Shown: positions 18,654-32,160, numbered from the stretch's first letter. The stretch is DNA of 62,000 nt from Chrysomallon squamiferum (GCA_012295275.1 CM022677.1:24375809-24437808), one strand, 5' to 3'. The notes: generated from the sequence alone by a model not told the origin. Made by a program: numbers and translations.

Positions 18654-18689
<36 letters not shown>
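18413..18689. other. Simple-repeat DNA after the lectin exon
   Basis: TATC/TGTC tracts (18460-18530), then ATT tract (18632-18690). No continuation exon of the lectin domain found here. Confidence 0.5.
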
Positions 18690-19592
18690 TAGTTTGTACT
18701 AAACTTCAGGCACAAAACGGTGGCATACCATTTTCTTCTGCATCATCTCATGCACGTTAAACTAAAGGGAGATAACTTCTAGATCCTTAAAGCATCTTCA
18801 GTATCAACATCCTTTTGAAATATGTAGATAATGTTACACAGCTTATGTCTCATATTTGAATTGGAAAATATAATGTTATAACAGTTTTTATTAGTAATAA
18901 TTGCTAAAAGTTTATCAAAATTCAAAATACGCATAGCAAGATTAAATGATAACTTTAAAATTGTATGGAAAGTTTGGAAAAATGCATAGAAATTGTTACG
19001 GAGCCTGTTACACATTAAACATTAAATGCTATTTGATTTGATCAACTGTCAAGTTATAACAAAGGGAGCATTATGTTTGTTAAAAACTTTTGGTTAATGA
19101 TTTCCCCCAGAATGTATCACTGTTCAAAAATACGTGAAGTGAAATAAAGCAACATAAAGTTGTGTATAACCATCGTTAAATTTTTTTTTTTTTTTATATT
19201 TTTTTCGCCTCTTGCTGAATAAAATGGCTTCAGATCACGACAAAAAGATGTACGAAGATGTCAAACATTCATTTATTTAGTTAGTCATTTATTCAATTAC
19301 TCACTCTCATTTCTTCATTCATTCATTCACTTAATTCTTTTATTCATTTACTCATTCACTGTTCATTCATTTATTCATTCACTCATTTGTTCACTCAATC
19401 ATTTATATAGTCATTTTTTTTTTCATTCACTCACTGAGTTATTTACTTATGTTTTTGTCCATTCAGCAATTTGTTCTTTAACTGTTTCCATCGTTTACTT
19501 GTTCACTCAACCCTTTCAACCCTTTCAACCCTCTCTGTGTTTGTTTTTTAACGTTTTTCTCTATGTTAATATAATTATTGTTTTTATATTGT

Positions 19593-19647
<55 letters not shown>

Positions 19648-19740
19648 GCTAGAACTTAAACACTGCTATTATTATTAGTTACTGCCGTTAATTCCATTAC
19701 TGCTGGTATTACTTTACTACTGCTATTACTACTACTACTT

Positions 19741-19784
<44 letters not shown>

Positions 19785-19886
19785 GCTAGCTAGCATTAGG
19801 AAATGATTTAGATAGATAAATAGGTAGATATTTTATTATTTGGATATTTATTACCATCATCATCATCATCAACTTTGTCCATTTTA

Positions 19887-19942
<56 letters not shown>

Positions 19943-20080
19943 GATTGTCATCGTTGTCATAGTAATGATATTGTTATAAAATCACGTACGTAATGTCGAC
20001 AGTAATAATAATGATGATGATAACTGTGAACAATGATGTAATGATGATGTTGATGACGATGTCACTGTTTACACAGGACA
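18690..20080. repeat. Duplicated Smad2/3 intron DNA with the exon missing
   Basis: Colinear with Smad intron sequence 3530-5715: 3530 matches 18700, 4943 matches 19551, 5191 matches 19793, 5703 matches 20058. The MH2 exon 4692-4919 and the first ten bases of its donor intron are absent: the copy runs from CATTCA-type repeats to CTCTCTGTG and on into TTTGTTTTTTAACGTTTTTC. It stops at the position equivalent to the next exon's acceptor and joins the copy of 12.36 kb. Confidence 0.8.
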
Positions 20081-20118
20081 CCTGGGTAATACAAACATTT
20101 GTTTACTTAGAACTAGTT

Positions 20119-20178
<60 letters not shown>

Positions 20179-20577
20179 AATTGCATTACTTTATTTCTGT
20201 TATATGTGTGTGCGCGCGCACAGATAGCGAGAGGCAGACGAACAGAGATTTTCAAAAAAAAAAAAAAAAAAAAAAAATTCTAGATATATTTCCTGCCGCT
20301 TTTTATTTACTCCATCTTGTCAAGAAACATGTTTGATTAGTTTGGATACTCAGGCTTAAGTAATTAATTTTTGAAGTATTATTATTTGTAATTTGTGTAT
20401 ATTAATTACACACAGAGACTACGTCCTTTCCGGAGATTTAGAAATGGCAGTAACAACACACCCACACGCATATCTTTATTTTTCTTCTCTTATATATACA
20501 TAATATATAGTTTCTGTTATTAAATAAAACAATTAATTTATATTCTCTTAAACACTTTTTATAGATATCCACATGTA

Positions 20578-20641
<64 letters not shown>

Positions 20642-20905
20642 GAACCGTAGCTACGTACATATTTTAAGCATTTATTATTTTCTTCTTTTTTATCTCTCCT
20701 TCTTCTTCATTTTTTTTTTTTTTTTTAATTGAAAATTAAGTGTCTAGTTTAAACATTCATTCATCCTCTCATACAATTTTTCGGTCAATATTTTCGTTCC
20801 CGCCTTTATCATTCAGCGACGTAGCAGACAACACGGAAATCTGGCCTCTCGCCAACGCAGACAATATTCAGTCTATTTGACCTATTTACTTCATAACTAG
20901 ACGGT

Positions 20906-20914
20906 TATAAATAG
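20906..20914 (+). promoter_or_regulatory. TATA-box-like element in conserved island, copy B
   Basis: TATAAATAG with the same flanks as the copy at 13086, in the conserved block at about 20812-20985. Confidence 0.33.
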
Positions 20915-21357
20915 CCAGCACGCGTGTACTCTCTAGCCTCGATTTGAAAACCAACCTTGAATAAAGAAACGCCCAAAATAAACACACTTATTGTAATAAT
21001 TTATTATCCGTGAAGTTTTATCAGTGGGATTAATAAAACCTTGGAAAATAATGAAAAGGTAAAACAAATAAATTCCATTTTGTTTTGGTTTATACTATTA
21101 CCTCGCTGTTTGACCAACGCAGACGACAAAAATGTTAACACGACCTGATTTAACTTCGGATTATGTTGCAACAATAGACAGAAATGTCAGTGATTCGACC
21201 CACGCACTTTTATGTACTTAAGACCTTCAACCATAATTATATCTAGTTTAAATCTCGATTCACGTGTACTTTATTGAATATATTCCCTTACAAAATGTAC
21301 CTGGTGGATTAGTTAAAATAATTTTAAAAATAAATAAATAAAATAAGGATGTAAAAG

Positions 21358-21439
<82 letters not shown>

Positions 21440-21541
21440 AACAGCATACGTGATTATTCACACATTGCCCTCATCTCAAATAAATAAACGATTATCACAA
21501 TAACGACAACAATACTATATAACAATAACGATTGTCTCACA

Positions 21542-21580
<39 letters not shown>

Positions 21581-21833
21581 CTCGTGATATAAAATTAATT
21601 TTCTGAACACTGAATGAATGACCCAGTTATTTCCTCAGATTTCACCTCAATGTACTGCAGAGATATCCTGTTGGTGAAAATAGATCAAACATGTGTACGC
21701 TGACCCGTTTTTGTGTCCTCGGTTCGTATTCAAGGTCAGTGAGGAAAATTTTACTCTTGTACTATAAAGACGTTTCTTCTTCTTTTATTTATTTATTTAT
21801 TTATTTATTTATTATTATTATTTTATTATTTTA

Positions 21834-21891
<58 letters not shown>

Positions 21892-22085
21892 CTAATTTTA
21901 TTTTATTTATTTATAAGAAATAATTTTGAAAGAACCAGAACTTTTTTCAGTGAAAACAAACAGCCAGTAAATCTTTATTCGGTATAGAAGAAATCCAGAT
22001 AATATTAAATATTAAATGATACTGGGATGAAATATTCATATAAAAAGAAAAATAGGAAGAAGTAAATGAGCAACAACAGCAAAAG

Positions 22086-22119
<34 letters not shown>

Positions 22120-22660
22120 TAATTAAAATTATTAAATATATAGCTTAGCTTTTCTGGTGCAGATGTCTCCCTTTAAGTATTACGTCATCCACTGATGACG
22201 TCAAACGTTTTGATTTTCAACAAAGGAAAAGGTTTTTATTTTATTTTAATTTTTAAAAATTGTTTATTTTTATTTTAATTGCTATTTTTTTTCCCCTTTG
22301 TTTATCTATTTAGTTTAACACTAAATTCACTTGAATTTAGGTAGAATAAGAGTAAGAATTAAGAATAACGTACATTCAACAGTAACAATCAAAGTATATT
22401 TAATTTTATATCTATTCTGTGTATGAATGTATGACCCTATTTAGGTAAGTAGGCACGCATGTATATAGGTTATTTATTTATGCAGGTTTTAACGTTAATG
22501 TGTTTGTATATGATTATATCCACACTGATAAAATAATACGTTCGACAACGTATATCCATTACATATGTTTAACAGCCACATCTCAAATAACCTCTAAAAA
22601 ATAACTGACAGTCTTGTTCAAATATCATGAAACGAGCAAAACATGTCGTACGAAAAGCAC

Positions 22661-22694
<34 letters not shown>

Positions 22695-22838
22695 ACATCT
22701 ATTAACCGACATCCGCCTTGCTCAAGGCCAGCTATTTTTAACTTCGTAATACTGGAACGTCTAAAACAAACATAATATTAGCGTTATAACTTATCACACT
22801 CTAAATGTGTAGGTTATTCCAAACAAAAATCACTCATT

Positions 22839-23119
22839 TACGATGATCAGTGTTTGTTTCTGTTTTGAAAAAAGTTCACAGTCAGACACAGTGCGTTTCA
22901 CTTATCGACCTATATTTTGTTGCACGGAGGAATGTGTTGCTACGTGCAAATCGCCCTGTTGCGACTTCACACGTCATCACTGCGTAAGCTTTTCAATCGC
23001 TCGCGCTATCTACTGACCTCGTGCAAGGTTCATTTGGAATCGACCAGGTCTGGAAGCTAGGTTTAAATTTCTTCAGTAACAAACGATACATATCTGTCAT
23101 TAAAAGGTATGTTAGATAA
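22839..23119 (+). other. Highly conserved non-coding island, copy B
   Basis: Near-identical to 14230-14512, including TTGCACGGAGGAATGTGTTG and the terminal donor-like gtatgt (23107). Small indels between the copies are not multiples of three, which argues against coding. Confidence 0.4.
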
Positions 23120-24320
23120 AATTATTTTTCATGGTATTATTTATTATGTTTTAAATAATTATATGCAATTTTATTTTTCATTCATCATTAAAAAGAAAAT
23201 TATTAGGTTTTGTTCATAAACTGATTCATTATTTTAGTGGGTGTGAAATTTTATTGTCGTCTGTTAATAAGCTTAATTTCGTTAAATGTATGAGGGGAAA
23301 AGCAAAAATTAAAGAACAAAAAAGGAAAAGCATAGCGAACAAATGAAAACAAAGAAAATGAGAATTGCAGATAATTTTTATCATTTATCGTTATAATTTA
23401 ATTTTGATAGGAAAAAAAAATATGAATAAAAAAAAAAAAAAAAAAAAAAAAAACGAAAAGTAAACATGATCGATAAAACTGCAAATACATATCAGATAGT
23501 ATTACAATAAACCGTATATGTAAAACAACAGATGTCATGCATGTTCTAAATTATATTTTTTTAAATTATCATAAATCCATGCATACCAATAAAAAAATAT
23601 ATTCTTTTTATATTTTAAATTAATCGTTTTTAAAATATTTTGATATTTATTTCAAATTTTACATAACTGTATTTCAATTCTAATTTGACCTTGTATGATT
23701 TTGAAACTTTATACACTGTACAAGCTTAATAGATCGCTCTTAACTTTTCATCAGTGCATTTAACTATTTCATAAGTCAAATTTGATATTTTTTAGTTAAC
23801 TTGTAGAACATTTTAAAGTGAAGCTACATTAAATTGATAAAGTTGTAGTCCAGCACAAGCGAAAATCTACGACCATTAATTTTTTTTTTTTTTTTTTTTT
23901 CATCGACACTGATTTTCATATTACATTTCTGTGCTTACATTTAAATACAACTTTTCGTATTAAACATAATTTTTGCTAAAGTTTAATACATTTTATATTA
24001 TTATTATTATTATTTTATTATGTTTTTTTCATCGGTTTTTTATGGGTTATTTTTATTTTAATCTTAAAATCAAATGTTTTTTTTTTTTTTTTTATATGAC
24101 TGTTTTTCACGTCTGTTAAATCTGTTCTTTGATTTTTTTTTTTTTTTAAATTTAAATAATGAAACTAATCTTAAAATCAAAAAACTTCATCAAAATATCA
24201 AAATTACTTGTATTCGCAAACATGGCCGCGATTTTATTTTGTTTTTGTGGACTATATTGCCACTATATTGCCATTTTGATGTGCAGATAAAATTGTATCT
24301 TTTATAAAAACATCCTGTTC

Positions 24321-24566
24321 CGTTTTTTTTTTTTTTTTTTTTTTTGTGAATTTTATATTTACAGGCACTTATCTAATTTAAGAAAATGATGCTGTCTCCG
24401 GTTACTGATAAAAATATAGCTTTAGGTATTTCAATATTTTACGTAAATGTGGTTGTTAGCCGAGTATTTCGCTGACGTAAATAAAAATGAGAAAAATGTA
24501 ATTTGTGGAGAGGGGGCGGGAATCCATTAAAATGAAACGTTTGTTTATAATTATGTACATTGTATA

Positions 24567-24611
<45 letters not shown>

Positions 24612-26851
24612 CATTTAATTTCATTAATTAGTACTAGTCGTATTATTATTATTATTATTTAGATTTTAACAGTAACTGTGCAGATTTTTTTACGAAGTAT
24701 GAATAATTTTACAGGTTGAATATTTTGTATTATAAATATCGGCAATATATAAATAAGTCATTTTCGTTAAAAAAGCCAACAACAACAAAAAAAAAAAAAA
24801 ATTAAAAATTAAAATAACCAAGATAAAATGCCTGCACTACCGTCTTGAAAGCGTAACAAAGAACGTCCTTGAAACAACCTTTCGTCACTGTCATGTGATT
24901 AAAGTGGTACATCCTCGTTGATTTTTTTATGATTTTTTTTTTTTTTATTGTTTTTTAAATGTGTTTAACCTTTCTTTTCTCGCTTTTTATATTTTTTTTT
25001 TTTTTTTTTTTTTAAGAAATGATACTGAATGAAATAAAATAAAAAAAAATCATAATTGTTAAATATTTTTCTTTAAGAAAACTCGCGGTCTCTGGGCGAA
25101 TGATAATCTACAATTACAATTGACTCACCTTTTATTTTTATTTTTAGAAATGGCGTATTTCTCCATTATATATAATTTTTTTGTGTGAGAAAAATTTAAA
25201 TTCATTTAATATCTGAGAAAAAAAAAAATGTACAAAAAATTGATAAATAGTTGTATGTATAACTTCGTTTTATAATCCTGTTCGCATATGTAACGTATTT
25301 ATGTTTAAACGTTAACTGAAGAAAGAAAAAATAAATGTCTGTTAACGAATGTGGAATATTTTGTTTTATTTCTCCGTTAAATCGCGTTTTTTTCTCGTGA
25401 CTGAATCGATCCTGAACATTTGTGGTAATATAACTTGTACCGAGGACGTAAACAAGGTCCAGATGACCTTGACATAACGACCCGAGCTCGCCAGCCGAAC
25501 TATATTCTTTACCTTCATACAGTCGGTGACTTCAGCTTCGTTAGACAAACATCAACATGCGTCGTTATCATAGATATAATTAAAAATATATATATATAAT
25601 CAGCTATCGTTAGGAATGTATTTGATTCTGTTAATATTTGTTAGGTTTCACAAGTGTTTTTTTTTGGGGGGAGGGGGGTAATGTATATATTATTATTATT
25701 ATTATTTTTTTGTTAATGGTGAAGATCTATATATAATGTCTATCTTGTACATAGTAACGAACGCAGAGGAATGGTAGATACACTGGGAAAAGTATTTTAT
25801 AAAATCTTTATAGCAGAACGTTAGAGAAAATTTATAGTGTTTATTTATTAACCAGATATTAAAATTATTGCTAATATTTTCCAAAGTTATTTAAATAAAC
25901 AGGTAAAACAACAAAAAAAAAAAAAAATAAATAAATAAAATAAAATAAAATATATATATATGAACTAGGAATATTTTCATAGCTGTTGATACATTCCTAC
26001 GGGTTACATCTGTCAAAACACTGTCAACAAACAGCGGTCATTCGCCAAGTTCATTCTGACCTCGAGTCCAATGCCAGTGGCTCGCGCTAGCCGTTTCCAT
26101 GGTTATCGAGCACGAGGGTCAGTAGAAATTTATCGATGTTTATTCAAATAGAAGAAATTAACAGATACTACACGATAGGATTTGTTTTAATTTCATTTTT
26201 AATACTATATCGTTCCAGCCACTGCTCCGACTTTGAAAAGGTACAGGGTTAAAATAAATAAAAAAAAAATAATAATAATAAAAAGGCGTGAATTGTGTAT
26301 GGAAGTCGTGATATTGTTTTAATTTTAATATTAATTTATATTTATTCTAACGCACAGAACAATGAGATAAATATTAAATTTGTTTTCTCCACTTGTGAAT
26401 AAGTTACGACCAAATTCATTTTGAATGGAAGACTCTAGAAAAATTCTACGTGGGAACAGTGCCAAGTGACCAACAGTTGTCGAGATAATCTAGCAGACAT
26501 TATTATACCTGTCAAGATTTCAGCTTTAAAGCGAAAATATAAAGATTTTGATCAATGAATAATTGGCTGCTACGTTTTTGTAAACCAGACGATCTGACGG
26601 CACGCGCGGGTTCGTTTAATTCACCAGTGTCGGATCACATTTCCAAAGCTGGACAACAGCAGCGGATAAAAAAATAACTGTTGATAATAATGATGAAGAA
26701 AGACATCGAAAAATAAATGACAAGGGGGCAATTCTAAAATTATATAGAGGACATAAGCAAACTGAACAGTCGGAAACTGTTGTAACACTGCATTTAATAT
26801 TACGACATGAATGTTGTTTTGTTTAACGCATACATTACTACTATTATTAAC

Positions 26852-26904
<53 letters not shown>

Positions 26905-26908
26905 TCAG
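24321..26908. other. AT-rich intergenic DNA and upstream region of the NDUFA4-like gene
   Basis: Poly-T and poly-A runs (24570-24606, 24986-25013, 25910-25926) and scattered ATT tracts. GC-richer patches at about 25385-25560 and 26030-26120 and at 26590-26640 could hold promoter or 5' UTR sequence. No exon can be supported. An ATT tract (about 26850-26893) precedes the first coding exon. Confidence 0.5.
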
Positions 26909-26977
26909 ATGTCTGGAAACACAATTAAAATTACTTCCCTGGCATTCAGCAGAAATATCTTCAAAAACTTCCCCGAG
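26909..26977 (+). CDS. NDUFA4-like exon 1 (start codon)
   Basis: ATG directly after tatttcag; encodes MSGNTIKITSLAFSRNIFKN and FPE, then donor gtaagc, phase 0. The basic, Ser/Phe-containing start is compatible with inner-membrane targeting. Confidence 0.8.
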
Positions 26978-27584
26978 GTAAGCATCTGAATTTCACGTGT
27001 TACGGATTTCTTTCCTTTATTTCCATACTCTCATACACGCATGCATAAGAAACAGACAAAAAATCTGTCAGAAACCTTGCAAATACATTTTTATTTTGCT
27101 CCAGTACAACGTGCTCGAAATTAACGATTCATTTAAATTTTAAAAATCTATAAATTTTTGTATAACACAGAAGAATGGCTAAAAAAAAGTTTATGTAGTA
27201 GAAACGGCGAGCAGTTTACATAAATTATGATAATGAACCCAGTAAAGAGCAAAGTGATTGGATCAATAGAGTTTATTTAAAATTCTATTTTTAGTGCAGG
27301 AGCTAACAATCGCATACCGTTCTCGCTAAAGCGTGTTTTATTTAAATTTGAACGAGCCGTTTAGTACAGTTAAGAAAACGTGTTTTTTTCCTCTTTGCTT
27401 GTATATTATTAAAAGTAAATTGAGCATATCACAGACGCCAGAATGTAGATCGCGTATACAGTCGTAAAGTGATTACATCTGTTTTAAGCAGGAAGCTTCA
27501 TATTAAAAATAATAATAAATAAACAACTGAAAAAAAAAAAAAAACGAATGTAGAACGGAAATAGGCAGGCGATATCAATTTGTT

Positions 27585-27615
<31 letters not shown>

Positions 27616-29838
27616 TATACTTAATGCTATTCATTATTAATAATAATAATAATAATAGATTGTTGTTGTGATGGTGGTTTATTGTTTAGTTTTTAATTAT
27701 TATTAATATTTGTTTTGATTTATGTTAAAACTCGCCAACAACAACGTTACTGGCAAATGCAATCTTTCGTTTGCGCGTATGCGTTACATCCGCTAGCCTT
27801 GTAACAAAAGAATGCTTTAAAAAGAAAAAGTAAACAGTAATTTTTGTCTTGTACACTGATTTAGATTTAGATTTTTAGTATCTTTGGCTATCAAATAAAT
27901 GGGAAAATAAATAAAACTAATGGGCCAACTTTACGTTATTTTATTGTCATTATCGTCGTAAAAAACAGAGCAATAAAATAACTTGTACTTAATTAATTCT
28001 GGACTACAGAGAACTGGCAGAGCCCTTGTATTTTCAAACTGGTATTGCCGTGGTAGCAGACGTACGAGATTGTAAAACAGCGTGAACGTATACAGAAGGT
28101 GTGTGCGTGCGTGCGTTGTCCGTGCACACGTAATAATACAGAATAACTGACGTTTTTGCAATGCTGAAAACTTGGTATCTTCGTTATTATTATTATTTAT
28201 TTATGTATTTATTTTTATTTTATTTTATTATGTGTGTGTGTGTGCGTGTGTTAATTATGACGTTTTTGCAGTGCTGTAAAACTTAGTATCTTCATGTATA
28301 AGGAATAACACGAAGAAATAGGCTTTAGGTTTTTTTATTTTTATTATTATTATTATTAACTGTCGATTTTGGTAGAATATACACATTCGTCACATAGGTA
28401 TGATTTCTCTGAATCCTTGACATTAAAAGAATTAAATGCTAAACGTCTAGGAAACTCAGACATGATCTACATGTTCAGGGGCATGTTGAGATAAATTAAA
28501 AAAAAAAGAAAACAAATCCTTCACATTTGTTTCAGTTGTGATCGGATAGATAATAATGTGGCCACAACAGATGGTTAATTCTTCGGATATAATGTGTGGA
28601 CTGTAGAATATATTTTTAAATAATACATCTACTCACATGTCACCCACTGTAGAATCTCTTTTTAAATACTACATTCACACACACACACTCACTCTGTAAC
28701 TTTTCTTCTTTCTTTCCTTCCTTATTGCCGCATCTACCTGGTTTTGTATTCAATATACTAGTACAAAACATTTGTTTTTGTTAAATCGTTAGTGGCAATA
28801 CCTCTGTGCTCATCATTTATATTTTCAGTAATAAAACCACATGTATTTCTTGCAGCTGAAACCTCTGATATCATTTCTTGGCCTAGCTATGTCCATGTGC
28901 ACAAGCTACATGGCATATGCTCTGATCACAAAGCCAGATGTCAGGTGAGAACAATGACGTTTATAAATAAGTAACAGGTTAAATAAAATTTAGTGTATCT
29001 CAAATCTTGATAAAAAAAAAAACCCAAATCTCTCTCTGAAAACTGATACATTTTTCTCATTCAGAAATCTACAAACTTAACCATCCATTTGTTACAATAA
29101 ACATACAGCACAATTCCATTTTTAAGCATTTTTGCTTTTTAATTGTTTTTTAGTTTTAATTTTTAATTTGTTTTTTTTTTATTTGTTTAATATAATTTTG
29201 TTTTTTGTTTTCTAAAGGATCAACAAAAGAAATGATATACCACCATGGGAGCAAGTACAGCCACTGGAGTCTAAAAAAGTAAATTAGAAAGCTTTGCACT
29301 AAATGTGGATATGCCTATATATATCTCTATCTGTCTATCTGTCTATCTGTATCTGAATATATTCTCATTCTCTTTCTTTCATTCTTATTCATTCTTTCAT
29401 TCATTCTCTCTGTCTCACTCTGATTCATTCTGGCTCTCATTCTCTCTCTCTTTCATTCTCACTCTCACTCTCACTCTCTCTCTCACACTCACACTCACAC
29501 TCACACTCACTCACACTCACACTCACACTCACACACACACAGATATATACACACACATACATATACATTATGAGAGATGCTGATTCAGGTAGATGTAGAT
29601 ATATGTTATACAACAGCTTACTTACCAAAAAGAAAAATGAATGTTTTTTTTTTTTTTAATTATGAATTGATACAATTAATGTCGTTGAACTAAGTGATTA
29701 TATTTTGTTACTGTTAATATTACCATATTATTATTGTTATTGTTATTATTATTTCAGTTCGTACAGATGAACACTATCAAGGAGAATTCTGAACTGAAGA
29801 AGCTGAGAGAGGAAATTGGTGCCTACACATTCAAATAA
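26909..29838 (+). CDS. NDUFA4/NMES1-like (B12D family) small mitochondrial membrane protein, 99 aa
   Basis: Four exons join in frame: 26909-26977, 28856-28944, 29218-29278, 29758-29838. The protein has a basic N-terminal segment (1-23), one membrane segment at about 24-47 (KPLISFLGLAMSMCTSYMAY), then KPDVR, PPWE at 61-64 and an amphipathic C-terminus ending LKKLREEIGAYTFK. This order (short N-terminus, single helix, PDV..R, PPWE.V.P, terminal LR.EIG) fits the B12D/NDUFA4 family, which includes the cytochrome oxidase subunit NDUFA4 and its paralogue NMES1 (C15orf48). Usual family length is about 80-100 residues. The LR.EIG ending leads me to favour an NMES1-like paralogue, but NDUFA4 itself is not excluded. 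The ATG lies directly after an acceptor-like tatttcag, suggesting an untranslated upstream exon that I could not place. Confidence 0.85.
26978..28855 (+). other. NDUFA4-like gene intron 1
   Basis: About 1.9 kb of AT-rich DNA with a poly-T run near 27588-27614 and short ATT tracts. No exon recognised. Confidence 0.6.
28856..28944 (+). CDS. NDUFA4-like exon 2 (membrane segment)
   Basis: Acceptor tttcttgcag, donor gtgaga, entering in phase 0 and leaving in phase 2. It encodes LKPLISFLGLAMSMCTSYMA and YALITKPDV, the family's transmembrane helix and the PDV landmark. Confidence 0.87.
29218..29278 (+). CDS. NDUFA4-like exon 3 (PPWE motif)
   Basis: Acceptor ttttctaaag; the first base completes Arg. 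It encodes INKRNDIPPWEQVQPLESKK and ends in phase 0 before donor gtaaat. Reading through would meet a TAG nine bases later, so splicing here decides the C-terminus. Confidence 0.85.
29279..29757 (+). repeat. NDUFA4-like gene intron 3 with CT/CACT microsatellite
   Basis: A graded tract at 29320-29560 runs from CTAT through CATT, CT and CACACT to CA repeats. Nothing else seen. Confidence 0.6.
29758..29838 (+). CDS. NDUFA4-like exon 4 (C-terminus)
   Basis: Acceptor ttattatttcag. It encodes FVQMNTIKENSELKKLREEI and GAYTFK, then TAA. An AATAAA overlaps the stop region; a more plausible cleavage signal lies about 670 bases downstream. Confidence 0.87.
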   Translation, partial: FVQMNTIKENSELKKLREEIGAYTFK

Positions 29839-31203
29839 ACCTGCCAAGATGTGGAATTAAAACTTGAAATATTATCAAAACGGACTTTCCTTGTAACATT
29901 TGTTAGGGCTTGTTTTAGTGTATTATTTAGGGAGTATTTTGTTTTGTTAAAGTTGCATTTTGATTACAACTAGATTACAAGAAAGAAAGTTAAAAAAACA
30001 AAAAAACAAAAAAAAACATTTTCTGTAATTAATGATTTTTGAAAGCAGATAATTTAAAAAGTTTCTTTGGGGGTTTTTTTTGGTGGTTTTTTTATTTATA
30101 TTTTGTTGATATTGGTATATTTAAATTTGATTCAAAGAAATTGTTTGGAAAGGAAGTTTATGGTGGCTAATTAAATAAGTGTACAACATTTGTATGTTTA
30201 TTGAAAGAATCAAATATTTTGGAATTTTTGGTTTTCATCTTGATTTATCAATTTTTTGGTAAAACATTCCTAGTAGAACATTTTAAAATTTTCTTCTGAA
30301 TGTTTTCTTTTCTTTATTCTTTCCTCTCTTTTTTTTGTTTGTTAATCTTGAATTTGAAAATCGCACAAAGTTCACTCCATCCTTAAGCAGTTTTACGTGA
30401 AAATCTTCGTAATAGAATTGTATTCTTAATTTATCCAGTTCTATGCAATATCAGACAAACACAAGAAATATTCTAGATATATAATGAATGTTGTCCATTC
30501 ATAATAAAACGAATAATCGCACAAATGAACGTTTTCTAGAACCTGTGTGTGAGTTTATAAATAAACAGTGCTAAATACAAAGTGTTTTTTTTTTTTTTTA
30601 ATTACTGTGCTTGCATGCATGAGTGCAGAGATAAAAATCTTTCTAAGTAGAGAGACACTGGGGAAATATTGTAGAAATTATATTACAACAACTCTATACG
30701 TATATTCACCCAGTTCTGAAGTGAAACATTTGCGACTACCTTGGTTGAGAGTGAAAAATCTGTGTGTATTGACAATCACCATCAAGAGCCATAACCAACA
30801 GCTTCTTTGGCTCGTGGTGTTTCTCTATTTGCATGAATCCTCACGTATATAACATTCTGCCAGCAGTTGATATCGTCACGTCAGACATCCTGGATTTTTT
30901 ATTAACTGAGAGAGGCAGAAAACGGTTGCATTGAGGGACTGACGCTCTTTAAAACAGTGCATAAAATGATAATATTCCTGATTATTAACTGATGTTTCAG
31001 TTCCATTTTGTGAGAAGGCCCCCCCCACCCCCGTTGAGACTGGTTAATTAATATCTCGGAGTTTCCTCTCCAGGTCTTCACGAAGATGAGGATGCAGTCG
31101 CAGGCAGGCAGGCAGCCCCTCTGTGTGACACTGCGTGCAGCTGTAATTCGTAATCAGTATTGTGACGTCATATTACGTTGATAATGTTATAGCTAACAGA
31201 AGC

Positions 31204-31238
<35 letters not shown>

Positions 31239-31660
31239 TAATAATAATAAAAAATAAAAAAGTAAAAAAAAAAATAATAATAATTCTTATGTATTGTGAC
31301 GTCATATTACGATTAGTCGTTGATATTGTTATAGTAGAGACTAATTATTTTCAACGTTAGCATAACGACAATGCAAAATCACGCGAAAAGTCGTCTACCG
31401 AAAAAGAAATCTGAATAAAAATATTTAAAAAAACAAAACAAATAAAGAACAAACTTATCGTTCACAAACTGGCTAGTGACAACATTTCTTAGTAGTTAAA
31501 TAATTTAAAATGACGAATACGTTTTGCTTCTTACTCGTAGCCTGAACAATGAGATTTTATATATATATATATATAAATCTTAAGATTCTTGACTAGAACT
31601 TTATTGAAATAAAGACTGGACCACGTGCATTAGTGAGAACATATAATCAAAACGTGATTT
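29839..31660. other. 3' UTR of the NDUFA4-like gene and intergenic DNA
   Basis: Candidate polyadenylation signals AATAAA at 30503-30508 and 30560-30565 suggest a 3' UTR of about 0.7 kb. A GC-richer patch at 31018-31150 contains CAGGCAGG repeats and follows an acceptor-like ctctccag, but no exon can be supported. Poly-A, TA and AAT tracts lie at 31204-31290. Confidence 0.4.
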
Positions 31661-31885
31661 AAACAGTATTTTCTGTTGAGGAACAAAACCTAGTGACTAC
31701 TATTTAAAGACGGAAGACAGAACTAAACACCAGTACCGCTGTGTCTATATAGTCAGTATGTAGATGTACAGTAGAATCACATTTTAGTAGAATGCAATCA
31801 ACCTGATCCAGTGAAGAGATCAATTTTCTAAAAGCATTGTTTTCTTTATACCAGTAGAGTTCAAAATTGTTCAAATTGATACAAA

Positions 31886-31918
<33 letters not shown>

Positions 31919-32124
31919 AAATAAGTTAAAAAGAAAGAATGAAAGAAAAAGAATATAAGAAAATTAAATAAAAATAAACAGCAACAACGATAATAAAACT
32001 GATGATAAACAAACAAACGAACAAACAAATAAATAAATAAATAAAATTAGACATTTCATGGGACTCATATAGCAGAAATCTGATAGTTCTAAGACTACAA
32101 ATTACCCACTTAAGCCGAAACTGA

Positions 32125-32160
<36 letters not shown>

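Larger units (their letters stand above)
20085..24320. repeat. Segmental duplication, copy B (partner 12360-15850)
   Basis: Same order of anchors as copy A. It has an additional CT tract (21359-21436) and an ATT tract region (21782-21890) and is longer through microsatellite growth and insertions. CT tracts at 20118-20174 and 20580-20639 match those of copy A. No conserved ORF. A TGACGTCA palindrome (CRE-like) occurs near 22196 in DNA not seen in copy A. Confidence 0.85.

Noticed and set aside
25366-25560. Minus-strand ORF in a GC-richer patch
   Set aside because: Only 60 codons, no family recognised, no convincing splice partners.
30568-30852. 94-codon ORF with fairly protein-like composition
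   Set aside because: No recognised motif, no splice context, starts in a poly-T run and lies just after the 3' UTR of the NDUFA4-like gene. Kept as unresolved, not called.
31072-31160. Possible exon after acceptor-like ctctccag
   Set aside because: The frame gives no recognisable peptide and no donor or partner exon is evident; CAGGCAGG is a simple repeat.
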